A stretch of DNA of 64,000 bases from DASRDE01 sp035938175. Its GTDB lineage: Bacteria > Vulcanimicrobiota > Vulcanimicrobiia > Vulcanimicrobiales > Vulcanimicrobiaceae. This document shows positions 1-8,814 of this stretch, piece by piece. Position numbers and translations under genes: made by a program. Position 1 is the stretch's first letter, and every line of letters starts with the position of its first letter. A model generated the notes under the pieces. The model did no database searches and was not told the origin of the DNA. It saw only the letters and a list, made by a program, of their open reading frames with translations. The stretch spans positions 26,474 through 90,473 of the forward strand of contig DASZHD010000038.1 of assembly GCA_035938175.1 (NCBI GenBank), in the 5' to 3' direction.

Positions 1-1
1 G

Positions 2-1117
2 AACAACACCAGCGGTAATCCAACCATCGATCGCTACGCTGGGATTGGGGGCCGGGACACGCCTATTGCGATTCCGATTGGCCCGTTCGCTTGCGGAAAC
101 AACTTTGGAAATGGCATCGACGGCGGAATTGCTCTCGGCGCGGATGGCGAGTTGTGGTTCGGGTCCGACAGTTCTCCGCAAGTGGGCGAAATCAATCAAG
201 CGAACAACGCGGTAAAGGTGTACACGCTGACCACGCCGAGCGGTGGATTCCCTCCGGCGCCGCAGTACATGGCGCTTGGAAATGATAAGCACATCTGGCT
301 GACCGACGCCCTTAACGATGCAGTGTTTCGCGTCGCGACCAGCGGAAGCTCGAAGGGAACCAATACGGACGTTTTGCTACCACAGGGCTCGGCTTATCAG
401 CTGATTGGGATTGTCTCCGCTACCAACAAGAAAATCTATACTGGAAGCGTCGATTTCCAGGCGAACCCCCTCGTGGGAGCCGTCGACAGCTCCCCGGCCG
501 ATTCAGCGCCATCGTTCTCATCGATACCGTTGCCTTCGATCGGCGTGGAACCAACCGTTTTTGCCGCCGGCCCGGGAAAAGTATACTTCGTGGATTTCCG
601 TTTCCCAGGGCTGGGAGTGTACGATACGGCCGCCCACACAATGGTGATGTTACCGACCGCAACCGCTCCCGGCGGGTTCGGAGGCCTCGCCGTCGATACG
701 TCCGGAACGCCGTGGCTGGGATGCGCGACTTCAACCGGTATATCGTGCGTCGAGCGAATCGCGCTCACCGCGACGTGGGCCGTGTACCCGTCTGTAAAAA
801 TTAATCTTTACACCAAAGATCTGAATGGCAACGCGCTGCCTCCCGGGCTGATCGGCATCGGGGAAACGGGCAATAGCGGTCCGTTTACGGTCGCGTCTTC
901 CAATGCGAAGATTTGCACCGCTAGCGTGATTTCAGGATTCGATCACAATATTCAGATTGCTCCGGTAAAAGCCGGGAAGTGCACCCTTTCCGTAACTGAT
1001 TCGCACGCTCGAACGGTGAAGGTATCCGCCACGGTCATAAACGGAAGCGGCAATCCGCAAGCGCGCGTTCATCAAATTCGGAGGGGTAGACTCTTCCGGG
1101 AAACGCTGGGTCGATGA
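2..1117 (+). CDS. Vgb/NHL-type beta-propeller protein, 5' truncated by window edge
   Basis: The reading frame is open from the first bases and ends at a TGA at 1115-1117, so the N-terminus lies outside the window. The protein has repeated short blades ending in motifs such as GELWFGS and HIWLTD, as in virginiamycin B lyase-like and NHL beta-propellers. A C-terminal segment of about 110 residues starts at LTATWAVYPSVK and carries Cys residues (ICTASV, KCTLSV). This tail is almost the same in the next gene, so the two are tandem paralogues. The next gene's first ATG overlaps this stop (ATGA). A surface or periplasmic role is inferred from the paralogue, which is a lipoprotein. Substrate unknown; lyase activity should not be assumed. 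Confidence 0.8.
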   Translation, partial: NNTSGNPTIDRYAGIGGRDTPIAIPIGPFACGNNFGNGIDGGIALGADGELWFGSDSSPQVGEINQANNAVKVYTLTTPSGGFPPAPQYMALGNDKHIWLTDALNDAVFRVATSGSSKGTNTDVLLPQGSAYQLIGIVSATNKKIYTGSVDFQANPLVGAVDSSPADSAPSFSSIPLPSIGVEPTVFAAGPGKVYFVDFRFPGLGVYDTAAHTMVMLPTATAPGGFGGLAVDTSGTPWLGCATSTGISCVERIALTATWAVYPSVKINLYTKDLNGNALPPGLIGIGETGNSGPFTVASSNAKICTASVISGFDHNIQIAPVKAGKCTLSVTDSHARTVKVSATVINGSGNPQARVHQIRRGRLFRETLGR

Positions 1118-1125
1118 GGGCCGGT

Positions 1126-2664
1126 ATGACACAATGGAGTTTTCGCCTGCCTTTCGCAGCGATTATGGCGTTCGCAGTTTCTGCCTGCGGCGCGCGCAAT
1201 GCAGCGCTGCCCGCTTCTTCAATTCCGATGCAGTTTCAGCGCATTCAAAGCGACGTTACGCGCGTGCCGATCTACGGTTCGGGCACCACCGTGTATACAC
1301 TCGGTGACGGTGGCGCGAATTCCGCCGGGGTCGCAGACATGCGCTTGGGTGTGGATGGAAAGCTGTACTATGCAACCACTTCGCAGAACATCGGCAGCCT
1401 GAGCGGCGAAATTGGGAAGTTCGACCTGACCACCCGCACGCAGACCTTTCAAGCCGTATCGTACACGCCGAGCTTTATCGACGAAACTTCGAACGGAAGC
1501 GTGTGGGTTGAAGAGTTCGACAATGCAAGCGGGACGCCCACGATCGATAAGTACGCGGGAATCGGCGGAACCGATACGCCGATATCGATTCCGGTCGGTC
1601 CGTTATCACCGGGCGGCATTAACGGTCTAATCGGCGGCCTTGCCATTGGGGCTGATGGTGAGCTCTGGTTCGGAGTGGGCAACTTTGGTAAGGGCGGCGA
1701 TACTGTCGGGGAGATTAATCAAACAACCGACGCCGTAAAACTCTATCCGCTGACGACGCCGCCCGGAGGGAACCCGCCAACGTCGTCCTGGCTCGTCCTC
1801 GGCGCGGACAAGCACATCTGGGCAACCGATGGCGACAACGATGGCGTGGATCGCGTTGCGAGCAGCGGAGCGTCGAAGGGGACTAGTTCGTTCACGCAGT
1901 TTCCCCAAGGTCCGTATGGTCCGCCAGACTATCCAAGCGCCGCAGGCATAGCGGCGGGCGGCGATAGCAAGATTTATGCGGCCGTTCCTTTTTTGGGCAC
2001 GTCGACCGGTGAGGGTGCGCTGGACAGCGGTCCGGCGAAGGCGGCTCCTTCGTTTGCATCGCTTGCGCTGCCGTCGATCGGAATAGAGCCTATCGTCGTC
2101 GCCGCGGGCAGCGGCAAGATCTATTTTCTCGATTTTCATTTTGGCGGTCTTGGCATCTATGACATCGCGAACAAGAAGATCGTCGTTCTTCCTACGCCGA
2201 CTCTCGCTGCAGGAAGCGGAATTATCGTCGACGGAATCGGCGTTCCATGGGTTAGTTGCGTAACCGCATCAAAAGCAGCCTGTATCGAGCGTATTGCGCT
2301 CACCGCGACGTGGGCCGTGTACCCTTCCGTTAAGGTTAATCTCTACCTCAAAGATCCGAACGGTAACCCGCTGCCTCCCGGACTGATTGGCATGGGAGAA
2401 ACAGGCAACAGCGGCCCATTTACCGTCACTTCTTCCAATCCGAAGATTTGCACGGCTAGCGTGATTTCAGGATTCGATCACAATATTCGGGTTAATCCGG
2501 TCATAGCCGGTAAGTGCACGCTTTCGGTTACCGATGCGCATGCGCGAACGGTGAAGGTTTTCGTGACAGTGATAAACGGAAGCGGCAACCCGCAAGCGCG
2601 TGTCCCGCGAGTGCGAGTCGGCGCGGCGCCCCGACTCCACGGCGCGGTCAGTGTATCGTCTTGA
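1126..2664 (+). CDS. Vgb/NHL-type beta-propeller lipoprotein
   Basis: About 512 residues. I chose the ATG at 1126 because GAGGG lies 5 nt upstream and the product then starts with a clean lipoprotein signal ending in the lipobox VSAC. An ATG at 1114 is the alternative. The body is a beta-propeller with repeated blade ends (GELWFGVG, HIWATD, KIYFLD), like streptogramin lyase-type propellers. The C-terminal 110 residues closely match the upstream paralogue, with a conserved Cys pair and the ending VINGSGNPQAR. It overlaps the convergent gene at 2648 by 17 bp. Probably anchored in the outer or inner membrane facing the periplasm or surface. No ligand can be named. Confidence 0.85.
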   Translation: MTQWSFRLPFAAIMAFAVSACGARNAALPASSIPMQFQRIQSDVTRVPIYGSGTTVYTLGDGGANSAGVADMRLGVDGKLYYATTSQNIGSLSGEIGKFDLTTRTQTFQAVSYTPSFIDETSNGSVWVEEFDNASGTPTIDKYAGIGGTDTPISIPVGPLSPGGINGLIGGLAIGADGELWFGVGNFGKGGDTVGEINQTTDAVKLYPLTTPPGGNPPTSSWLVLGADKHIWATDGDNDGVDRVASSGASKGTSSFTQFPQGPYGPPDYPSAAGIAAGGDSKIYAAVPFLGTSTGEGALDSGPAKAAPSFASLALPSIGIEPIVVAAGSGKIYFLDFHFGGLGIYDIANKKIVVLPTPTLAAGSGIIVDGIGVPWVSCVTASKAACIERIALTATWAVYPSVKVNLYLKDPNGNPLPPGLIGMGETGNSGPFTVTSSNPKICTASVISGFDHNIRVNPVIAGKCTLSVTDAHARTVKVFVTVINGSGNPQARVPRVRVGAAPRLHGAVSVSS

Positions 2665-3655
2665 TTAGCGTCCCCGCCGAGTTGTACTCCGTGATCGTGT
2701 TGTTCCCGACATTTGCCACGTAAAAGTCGCCCGCGGCATTGAACGCGATGCCGTACGGTAAGTCCAGCCCGGCCTTGATCGTTTTCGAGACACTCCCCGA
2801 CATACTGAAGACCTTGAGCTCCGAATCCAATCCGTCGGTCACGTAAAGTTTGCCCGTTCTGATCGCCAGGTAGGTCGGCACGAACTTCCGCGTGGAAACC
2901 TTCTTGACGAAGTTTCCGGACGCGTCGTATACGGTCATGGCATCGTTCGGAGTCTCGGAGTTACCAACCCACGCGTCTTCCGTGGAACCCGCGAAAACGA
3001 TGCCCAGTGGATAGACGAGGTTGGACGTAATTGTGTGAATCACTGCGCCCGACTTATTAAAGACCTGAATCTCGCCAATCCCGATGTTGTTATTCGTGCG
3101 ATTCGCTACCCAAACGTTGAGTTCATCGTCCACTTGCACGCCGGAGGGATTATAATTCGGATCCGTATGCATCGTTCGGGACACGATCTGCTTCCCAGTT
3201 GAGCTGTAGACCGTCACTGTCTGGTTGGAGTAATTCGCCACGTAGAGCTTCCCGGACGAATCGAACGCCAGGCCTGCGGGATTGTCTAGCCCCTTGGTGA
3301 TCGTTTTGCTGGTCTGTTGAACGCCGGCGGCGTTGTAGACGAGAACCTGACACGGCGGACACGTGCCGCCGTGATTGCCGACGTAGAGCAGACCTGTTTT
3401 GCTTTCGGCTAATCCGATCGGCGCCGACAAGGCTATGGGCGCGCCCTGCGCGCTCTGCTCGGTCCGATTTGCTCCCGGAGCGGCCGCATCGGCGGCCAGC
3501 GAGGCGGGCGCGACTTGCCGCATAAACGGATTATTGCCGCTTCCCGCGGGAGCGCCGGACGGAACCGCACTCCGCGAACACGCTACGAGGCACAGAATGA
3601 GCAACGACGCGCCAACAGCGCGGGACACGAATGGCCGGAAGACAGCAATGTTCAT
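2648..3655 (-). CDS. NHL-repeat beta-propeller lipoprotein
   Basis: 335 residues with a signal peptide and lipobox LVAC, then an NHL/YVTN-type propeller with blades such as GKLYVANYSNQTVTVYSS, GKLYVTDG and GDFYVANVGNNTITEY. The ATG is preceded by a strong AGGAGG six bases upstream (minus strand), which fixes the start. It is convergent with the propeller gene on the left. NHL propellers are usually binding or scaffold domains. The sequence shows a secreted lipid-anchored protein but gives no partner. Confidence 0.85.
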   Translation of the reverse strand: MNIAVFRPFVSRAVGASLLILCLVACSRSAVPSGAPAGSGNNPFMRQVAPASLAADAAAPGANRTEQSAQGAPIALSAPIGLAESKTGLLYVGNHGGTCPPCQVLVYNAAGVQQTSKTITKGLDNPAGLAFDSSGKLYVANYSNQTVTVYSSTGKQIVSRTMHTDPNYNPSGVQVDDELNVWVANRTNNNIGIGEIQVFNKSGAVIHTITSNLVYPLGIVFAGSTEDAWVGNSETPNDAMTVYDASGNFVKKVSTRKFVPTYLAIRTGKLYVTDGLDSELKVFSMSGSVSKTIKAGLDLPYGIAFNAAGDFYVANVGNNTITEYNSAGTLIKTIH

Positions 3656-3778
3656 GAACCTGCCTCCTATGGCGGGCGATCGCGGCCCACACTTGGGTTC
3701 ATGGTACTCGAAAATTCAGCGGCGAGGCCAGGTCCTTTTACACTAGAGACCGCTTGCGCCCATCAATCTCCATAGGTT

Positions 3779-4123
3779 TTGAACGTAACGATCCCTGTCC
3801 CTGAGGAAGCGGCAAAGAAATATAAACGCTGCTGCCTCGAAGGACGAAAAACTGCCGCGACGTCAGAGCGCCTGCTTTCACGCAGACGGAACGTCAGCGG
3901 GCCAGCCGCGCGATCGTCCGGTTTGCGTGAGCGCGTCGAATTCGGCGACAGCGCGGACGCAGTCATGAAGTACATCTGCGCAGGAGTGCTCGAGCTGCCG
4001 CCGGAGCAACGCCAAATACCCAATGGCGAGTGGATAAATAATGCCGCCACGACCGTGTGGCTTTTCGATTATCCCGTCGATAGGAATGGACGCACTATCG
4101 TCGACGTTTATCTCCAGCGTTAG
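3779..4123 (+). CDS. small hypothetical protein
   Basis: About 114 residues from a TTG start. I do not recognise the family. The second half looks coding, with a mixed acidic/hydrophobic composition (EFGDSADAVMKYICAGVLEL) and ending in a beta-like stretch (LFDYPVDRNGRTIVDVYLQR). The first 45 residues are basic and less convincing, and the ribosome-binding site is weak (AGG only), so the true start may be further in. An overlapping minus-strand frame at 3763-4050 is less protein-like. The gene lies alone between a divergent lipoprotein and the rpoC terminator. Confidence 0.45.
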   Translation: MNVTIPVPEEAAKKYKRCCLEGRKTAATSERLLSRRRNVSGPAARSSGLRERVEFGDSADAVMKYICAGVLELPPEQRQIPNGEWINNAATTVWLFDYPVDRNGRTIVDVYLQR

Positions 4124-4210
4124 CCGATGCGGATCGCTTAGTTATCGAATTTGCAAATCTGCTCAACGCCTGCACGTTCTAGTCGGCGCCCATGTGGGAA
4201 TAAAAGAAAA

Positions 4211-4240
4211 AGAGCGCCGCGTTTGCGGGCGCTCTTTATT
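4211..4240 (-). terminator. bidirectional intrinsic terminator downstream of rpoC
   Basis: AGAGCGCC and GGCGCTCT form an 8-bp GC-rich stem at 4211-4235, with an A-rich run on its left (TAAAAGAAAA) and a T-rich run on its right (TTTATTTTC). It can therefore stop transcription from either side: rpoC on the minus strand and the small gene at 3779-4123 on the plus strand. Confidence 0.8.
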
Positions 4241-4247
4241 TTCAAAC

Positions 4248-4322
4248 CCTTCGATACCTCAGGGTGCTTCGATACCTCAGCATGACGAGATACCTCAGCA
4301 TGACGAGGATCTCAGCATGACT
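4248..4322. repeat. dispersed repeat fragment in the rpoC 3' region
   Basis: Iterated units of the type CTTCGATACCTCAG followed by GG or CATGACGAG occur four times between the rpoC stop codon (4328) and the rpoC terminator (4211-4240). The same units occur in the clusters at 8376-8752 and 59488-59813. They resemble REP/BIME-type elements. No protein is encoded. Confidence 0.8.
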
Positions 4323-4327
4323 GGAGG

Positions 4328-7300
4328 TCAGAGGTCCTCCGGGTTGATCCCCTTCGCCAGGCCTGCAGACTTGTCGTACTGCGTCTTGCGCGGCGCGGCG
4401 TGCACGTTGAGATCATCTTCGTACTCGCCTTCGTACTGCACGGTAGCCGGTTCACGCGTTCGATCGTACGCGCTCACCAGTTTTTGCATGCCGTCACCGT
4501 TCGCGCCCATGATCTCTTGCAGCGCTGCATCGTCGGCCGACATGCCGTCGTACAGCGAGGCTTCAAACGCGTTGCGCGGCCGTCCCTCGTCGTCCAGATC
4601 TTGGCCTTCCGGTTCGATCTGCAAGTTACGGTAGCGCGACATACCCGTGCCGGCCGGAATGAGTTTGCCGATGATGACATTCTCTTTCAGACCCAGCAGC
4701 GGATCGTGTTTGCCCTTGATCGCGGCATCAGTGAGTACGCGAGTCGTCTCTTGGAACGATGCGGCAGAAAGGAACGACTCCGTTGCCAGCGATGCCTTGG
4801 TGACACCGAGGAGCACCGGGTCGGCTTCCGCCCGCTGCTGCTCGCCGTTAAGCCGCTCGTTTTGCTCGCTGAAGAACGAGTTTTCGACCAGCTGCCCGGG
4901 CAGCATCTGCGTGTCGCCGCCGTCGCGGATCTTCACCTTGCGCAGCATCGAACGCACGATCACTTCGATGTGCTTGTCGTTGATGTCCACGCCTTGTGAG
5001 CGGTAGACCTTCTGCACCTCCTGAACCAGGTAGTTCTGCAGTGCGGTCTCGCCCTTGATGCGCAGCACGTCATGCGGGTTGAGCGAACCTTCGTTGAGTT
5101 GGTCGCCCGCCTCAACCTTATCGCCTTCATGCACGACCAAGTGCGTTCCGTGCGGAATGTCGTACTCGTGCTGCTCGCCGGTTTCGTCGACGATGATCAC
5201 GATGCGGCGATTCTTCTCCTCGCCGAACCGCACTTCGCCGGCTTGCTCGGTAACGACCGCTTGACCCTTGGGTTTACGCGCTTCGAAGATTTCTTCGACA
5301 CGCGGCAAACCGGTGATGATGTCTTCGGTTGCAACGCCGCCGGTGTGGAACGTGCGCAGCGTGAGCTGCGTGCCCGGTTCACCGATCGATTGCGCCGCAA
5401 TGATGCCGACGGCCTCGCCGATGTCCACTTTGTTCCCTGTGGCGAGGTTACGTCCGTAGCACATCGAGCACACGCCGTACTTCGCCTGGCAGGCTAGCAC
5501 GGAGCGGATCTTCACCGTCTTGATATCGGCGTCGATGATCGCTTTGACTTTTTCTTCGTCGATCTCTTCGTCACGCTTGACGATGGCGTTCTTACCATCT
5601 TTGATGTCTTCCGCAGCGCGGCGTCCGATGATGCGGTCTTGCAGCGGCTCGATGATCTCTTTGCCGGCTGCAATGTTGCTTACCGTAATACCGTTGGCAG
5701 TTCCGCAATCTTCCTCGCGAATGATGACGTCTTGCGCGACGTCGACCAGACGGCGAGTAAGATAACCGGAGTCCGCCGTACGCAGCGCGGTGTCGGCAAG
5801 ACCTTTACGCGCGCCGTGCGTCGAGATGAAGTACTCGAGAACGGTCAGGCCTTCTTTGAGCGAGGCTTTGACCGGAATTTCGAGGATTCGGCCCGACGGG
5901 TCGGACATCAAACCACGCATACCGCCGAGCTGTTTGACCTGCGCAATCGAACCGCGCGCGCCGGAGGTCGCCATCATGAACACCGGGTTGAGCGGGTTCT
6001 GCGCCTCTTGCATCGCGACGGTGACGTCGTCGCCGGCCTTTTGCCAGATCTCGATGGTCTTGTTGTACTGCTCTTCCTGCGAAATGAAGCCTTGCTCGTA
6101 CAACCGGTGCAGGTTGTCGACCTCGTGCTGCGCCTTATCCAGAATCTCGTGCTTGGCTTCCGGAACGATGATGTCGTTAATCGACACGGTCGTACCCGAT
6201 TGCGTCGCGTAGTGGAATCCGAGGTCCTTGATGGCGTCCAGGAACTTCGCCGTTTCGGCATTGCCGTACGTACGATAGCAGGCCGTGATGAGCTTCTTCA
6301 GCGCCGTCTTATCGAGAATGTAATTGACGAACGGCAGATTCCAGTTCAGCGGAATCGCGTTGTTGAAGATTACACGCCCGACGGTCGTGCGGATCAGCTC
6401 GCCTTTCCAGCGTACTTTGACCCATTCGTGCAAGCTGACGCTGTGCGTGCTGTACGCCATGATCGCTTCGTTGGCGTCCATGAACGTCAGCAGCCGTTCG
6501 CCGTTGGACGTATCCCGCTTGCGAGCTTTGCCGTCGGCGTCCCGAGCGCGATACACGCGATCGTCGTAGTCTTCGGTGATTGCCGCTTTTGCGGGCCCCT
6601 TGTATTCCTCGCGTTGGAACGTGAGGTAGTACAGTCCGAGCACCATGTCTTGCGTCGGAATCGACACCGGATTGCCGTATGCGGGCAACAAGATGTTGTT
6701 TGCAGAGAGCATCAGGATGCGCGCTTCCGCCTGCGCACCGGCGCTTAGCGGAAGATGCACGGCCATTTGATCGCCGTCGAAGTCGGCGTTGTACGGCGTG
6801 CACACCAGCGGATGCAAGTGAATTGCTTTACCTTCGACCAGCACAGGTTCGAATGCCTGAATGCCCAAACGGTGCAGCGTCGGTGCGCGGTTCAGCAGTA
6901 CCGGGTGCTCGCGAATGACTTCATCGAGGACGTCCCAGACTTCCGGACGCACGCGCTCCACCATGCGCTTTGCGCTCTTGATGTTATGCGCTTGTGCACG
7001 GTCTACCAGCTTCTTCATGACGAACGGCTTGAACAGCTCGAGCGCCATTTCTTTCGGCAAACCGCATTGATGCAGTTTTAGCGACGGGCCGACGACGATG
7101 ACGGAACGTCCCGAATAGTCGACGCGCTTGCCGAGCAGATTCTGACGGAAGCGGCCTTGCTTACCTTTCAGAATATCGCTAAGCGATTTCAGCGGACGGT
7201 TGTTCGGACCCGTAACCGGGCGGCCGCGACGTCCGTTGTCGATCAGCGCGTCCACCGCTTCTTGCAGCATGCGCTTTTCGTTCTTGATGATGATCTCGGG

Positions 7301-8134
7301 CGCGCTCAATTCGAGCAACCGTTTCAGACGGTTATTGCGATTGATCACGCGGCGATAGAGATCGTTCAAATCCGACGTGGCAAAACGCCCGCCATCGAGC
7401 TGCACCATCGGGCGAAGTTCGGGTGCAATCACCGGCACGGCGGAAAGAATCATCCACTCCGGTTTGTTGCCGGAATTCAGAAACGCCTCAACGACCTCGA
7501 GGCGTTTGATTGCCTTCAGGCGCTTTTGACCGGTCGTTTCTTTGAATTCTTTACGCAGCTCTTCTTGAATGCGGCGCAGGTTGAGATCGCGGAGCAGTTC
7601 GCGAATGGCTTCGGCGCCCATGCCCGCCTTGAACGCGTTGCCGAATTTCTCGCGATGTTCGCGATACTTTTGCTCGGTCAGAACTTCACGCTTTTGCAGC
7701 GGCGTGTTGCCTGCATCGATCACCACGTACGCGGCGAAATAGATCACCTTTTCGAGCTGGCGCGGCGACATATCCAGCAAAATGCCGATACGGCTGGGCA
7801 CGCCCTTGAAATACCAAATGTGGCTGACGGGCGTCGCCAGTTCGATGTGGCCCATGCGTTCGCGGCGGACTTTCGCGCGCGTGATTTCCACGCCGCAGCG
7901 ATCGCAGATCATGCCTTTGAAGCGGATCCGCTTGTACTTGCCGCAGTGGCATTCCCAGTCTTTGGTGGGTCCGAAGATCTTCTCGCAGAACAAGCCGTCG
8001 CGTTCGGGCTTGAGCGTGCGATAGTTGATCGTTTCCGGTTTCTTTACCTCGCCGAACGACCACGCACGGATCTGTTCGGGCGATGCGAGGCCAATGCGCA
8101 TCGCATCGAAATTGTTGACGTCAATGAGGTTCAA
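4328..8134 (-). CDS. rpoC: DNA-directed RNA polymerase subunit beta'
   Basis: 1268 residues, full length for a compact bacterial beta'. The start is TTG at 8134, giving the family-typical opening VNNFDAMRIGLASPEQIR, with AAGGTGA about 10 nt upstream. The N-terminal zinc site is C62, C64, C77, C80. The catalytic magnesium loop NADFDGDQ is at residues 449-456. The second zinc cluster (VLACQAKYGVCSMCYG) and the bridge-helix/trigger-loop region (GEPGTQLTLRTFHTGG) follow in the C-terminal third. The gene is monocistronic: its own promoter is at 8297-8325 and its terminator at 4211-4240. Its usual upstream partner rpoB is not adjacent but 53 kb away in the same orientation. I see no frameshift or missing motif. 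Confidence 0.98.
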   Translation of the reverse strand: MNLIDVNNFDAMRIGLASPEQIRAWSFGEVKKPETINYRTLKPERDGLFCEKIFGPTKDWECHCGKYKRIRFKGMICDRCGVEITRAKVRRERMGHIELATPVSHIWYFKGVPSRIGILLDMSPRQLEKVIYFAAYVVIDAGNTPLQKREVLTEQKYREHREKFGNAFKAGMGAEAIRELLRDLNLRRIQEELRKEFKETTGQKRLKAIKRLEVVEAFLNSGNKPEWMILSAVPVIAPELRPMVQLDGGRFATSDLNDLYRRVINRNNRLKRLLELSAPEIIIKNEKRMLQEAVDALIDNGRRGRPVTGPNNRPLKSLSDILKGKQGRFRQNLLGKRVDYSGRSVIVVGPSLKLHQCGLPKEMALELFKPFVMKKLVDRAQAHNIKSAKRMVERVRPEVWDVLDEVIREHPVLLNRAPTLHRLGIQAFEPVLVEGKAIHLHPLVCTPYNADFDGDQMAVHLPLSAGAQAEARILMLSANNILLPAYGNPVSIPTQDMVLGLYYLTFQREEYKGPAKAAITEDYDDRVYRARDADGKARKRDTSNGERLLTFMDANEAIMAYSTHSVSLHEWVKVRWKGELIRTTVGRVIFNNAIPLNWNLPFVNYILDKTALKKLITACYRTYGNAETAKFLDAIKDLGFHYATQSGTTVSINDIIVPEAKHEILDKAQHEVDNLHRLYEQGFISQEEQYNKTIEIWQKAGDDVTVAMQEAQNPLNPVFMMATSGARGSIAQVKQLGGMRGLMSDPSGRILEIPVKASLKEGLTVLEYFISTHGARKGLADTALRTADSGYLTRRLVDVAQDVIIREEDCGTANGITVSNIAAGKEIIEPLQDRIIGRRAAEDIKDGKNAIVKRDEEIDEEKVKAIIDADIKTVKIRSVLACQAKYGVCSMCYGRNLATGNKVDIGEAVGIIAAQSIGEPGTQLTLRTFHTGGVATEDIITGLPRVEEIFEARKPKGQAVVTEQAGEVRFGEEKNRRIVIIVDETGEQHEYDIPHGTHLVVHEGDKVEAGDQLNEGSLNPHDVLRIKGETALQNYLVQEVQKVYRSQGVDINDKHIEVIVRSMLRKVKIRDGGDTQMLPGQLVENSFFSEQNERLNGEQQRAEADPVLLGVTKASLATESFLSAASFQETTRVLTDAAIKGKHDPLLGLKENVIIGKLIPAGTGMSRYRNLQIEPEGQDLDDEGRPRNAFEASLYDGMSADDAALQEIMGANGDGMQKLVSAYDRTREPATVQYEGEYEDDLNVHAAPRKTQYDKSAGLAKGINPEDL

Positions 8135-8290
8135 GTTTGCTTTGTCACCTTGAGTGACTGCTCCAAACCGACCGCAGCTGACGCAGGGCGCGGGTACTCA
8201 CGTTGTCTCGTAAGCCGTCCCACCGTTGCCGCTGGCCGGCGCCCTCAAGGCTCTTCCTTATAAGGAGGCACTATCGGGTGCGGAGCACAG
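8135..8290 (-). promoter_or_regulatory. rpoC 5' leader, about 155 nt
   Basis: The stretch between the predicted start point (near 8290) and the rpoC TTG is unusually long for a downstream polymerase gene. It contains a 10-bp perfect palindrome CCTTATAAGG at 8256-8265 and GC-rich inverted stretches (around GGCCGGCGCC, 8234-8243). I do not recognise a known riboswitch or ribosomal-protein leader in it, and no rpoB remnant is visible. Confidence 0.45.
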
Positions 8291-8296
8291 AGGAAG

Positions 8297-8325
8297 ATTA
8301 TACTCGCGGGCGGGGGGTTGCGCAA
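8297..8325 (-). promoter_or_regulatory. sigma70-type promoter for rpoC
   Basis: On the minus strand, TTGCGC (8325-8320) is followed by a 17-nt C/G-rich spacer and a perfect TATAAT (8302-8297). Spacing and the -10 box match the housekeeping consensus; the -35 matches at the key TTG. It lies about 160 nt upstream of the rpoC start and nothing else on this strand is nearby, so it most likely drives rpoC alone. Confidence 0.75.
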
Positions 8326-8375
8326 GTCGATAAATGCCGCCGCAGCACGACGGCGATCGCTTGCTTATTATCTCG

Positions 8376-8752
8376 TCATGGTGAGGTATCGAACCACGCC
8401 GAGGCATCGAGGCGCTTTTTGGATGGCCCTTCGTCATGGTGAGGTATCGCGACGCGCAGGATGCGCTAGTGCCGGCGGAGTCCACGGATGAACGAGAGCC
8501 GGCAACCACGCCGAGGCATCGAGGCGCGCTAAAAACGGGCCCTTCGATACCTCAGGGTCCTTCGATACCTCAGGATGACAAGGTGCCTCAGGATGACACG
8601 TGTCATGGTGAGGTATCGAACCACGCCGAGGCATCGAGGCGCTTCTTGAGCGGGCCCTTCGTCATGGTGAGGTATCGAACCACGCCGAGGCATCGAGGCG
8701 TTTGGGGACGGCCCTTCGATTCCTCAGGGTCCTTCGATACCTCAGGATGACT
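8376..8752. repeat. dispersed palindromic repeat cluster upstream of rpoC
   Basis: The forward unit TCATGGTGAGGTATCG followed by a CCGAGGCATCGAGGCG motif occurs at about 8376, 8434, 8604 and 8663. The complementary-type unit CTTCGATACCTCAGGATGA occurs between and after them, so the cluster can fold into nested hairpins. One 92-bp copy (8434-8525) has an inserted internal segment and is matched by a copy at 59562-59653. Apparent open frames here are repeat-derived and not genes. Confidence 0.9.
8434..8525 (+). repeat. 92-bp long direct repeat, copy A
   Basis: This long unit begins TCATGGTGAGGTATCG, then CGACGCGCAGGATGCG, and ends in the CCGAGGCATCGAGG motif. By eye it matches 59562-59653 at 84 of 92 positions with no gaps, in the same orientation. 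The two copies are 51 kb apart and lie between rpoC and rpoB. Confidence 0.85.
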
Positions 8753-8776
8753 ATGATGACGAGGCTAGCAATGCCG

Positions 8777-8808
8777 ATATAGACACATTTGAGGAATCAG
8801 TCTATATT
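8777..8808 (+). promoter_or_regulatory. leaderless promoter with embedded operator for the Xre/RES operon
   Basis: TAGACA (8780-8785), a 17-nt spacer and TATATT (8803-8808) place the transcript start at or next to the ATG at 8815, so the mRNA is probably leaderless; no usable Shine-Dalgarno sequence is present. A perfect 8-bp inverted repeat, ATATAGAC (8777-8784) and GTCTATAT (8800-8807), overlays both the -35 and -10 boxes with centres 23 bp apart. That is a typical layout for antitoxin autorepression. Confidence 0.65.
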
Positions 8809-8814
8809 TGGAGT

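Noticed and set aside
5639..8263. Long plus-strand open frames of about 368 codons opposite rpoC
   Set aside because: They are antisense to a certain, highly conserved gene; they arise from GC-rich codon structure and have no motif or ribosome-binding site.
8376..8752. CRISPR array in the repeat cluster
   Set aside because: Repeats are unevenly spaced, occur in both orientations and lack unique spacers of constant length; no cas genes are near.
8376..8752. Small proteins encoded in the repeats (products beginning MVRYRDAQDA and similar)
   Set aside because: The same frame recurs in other repeat clusters because the DNA repeats; no ribosome-binding site or domain.
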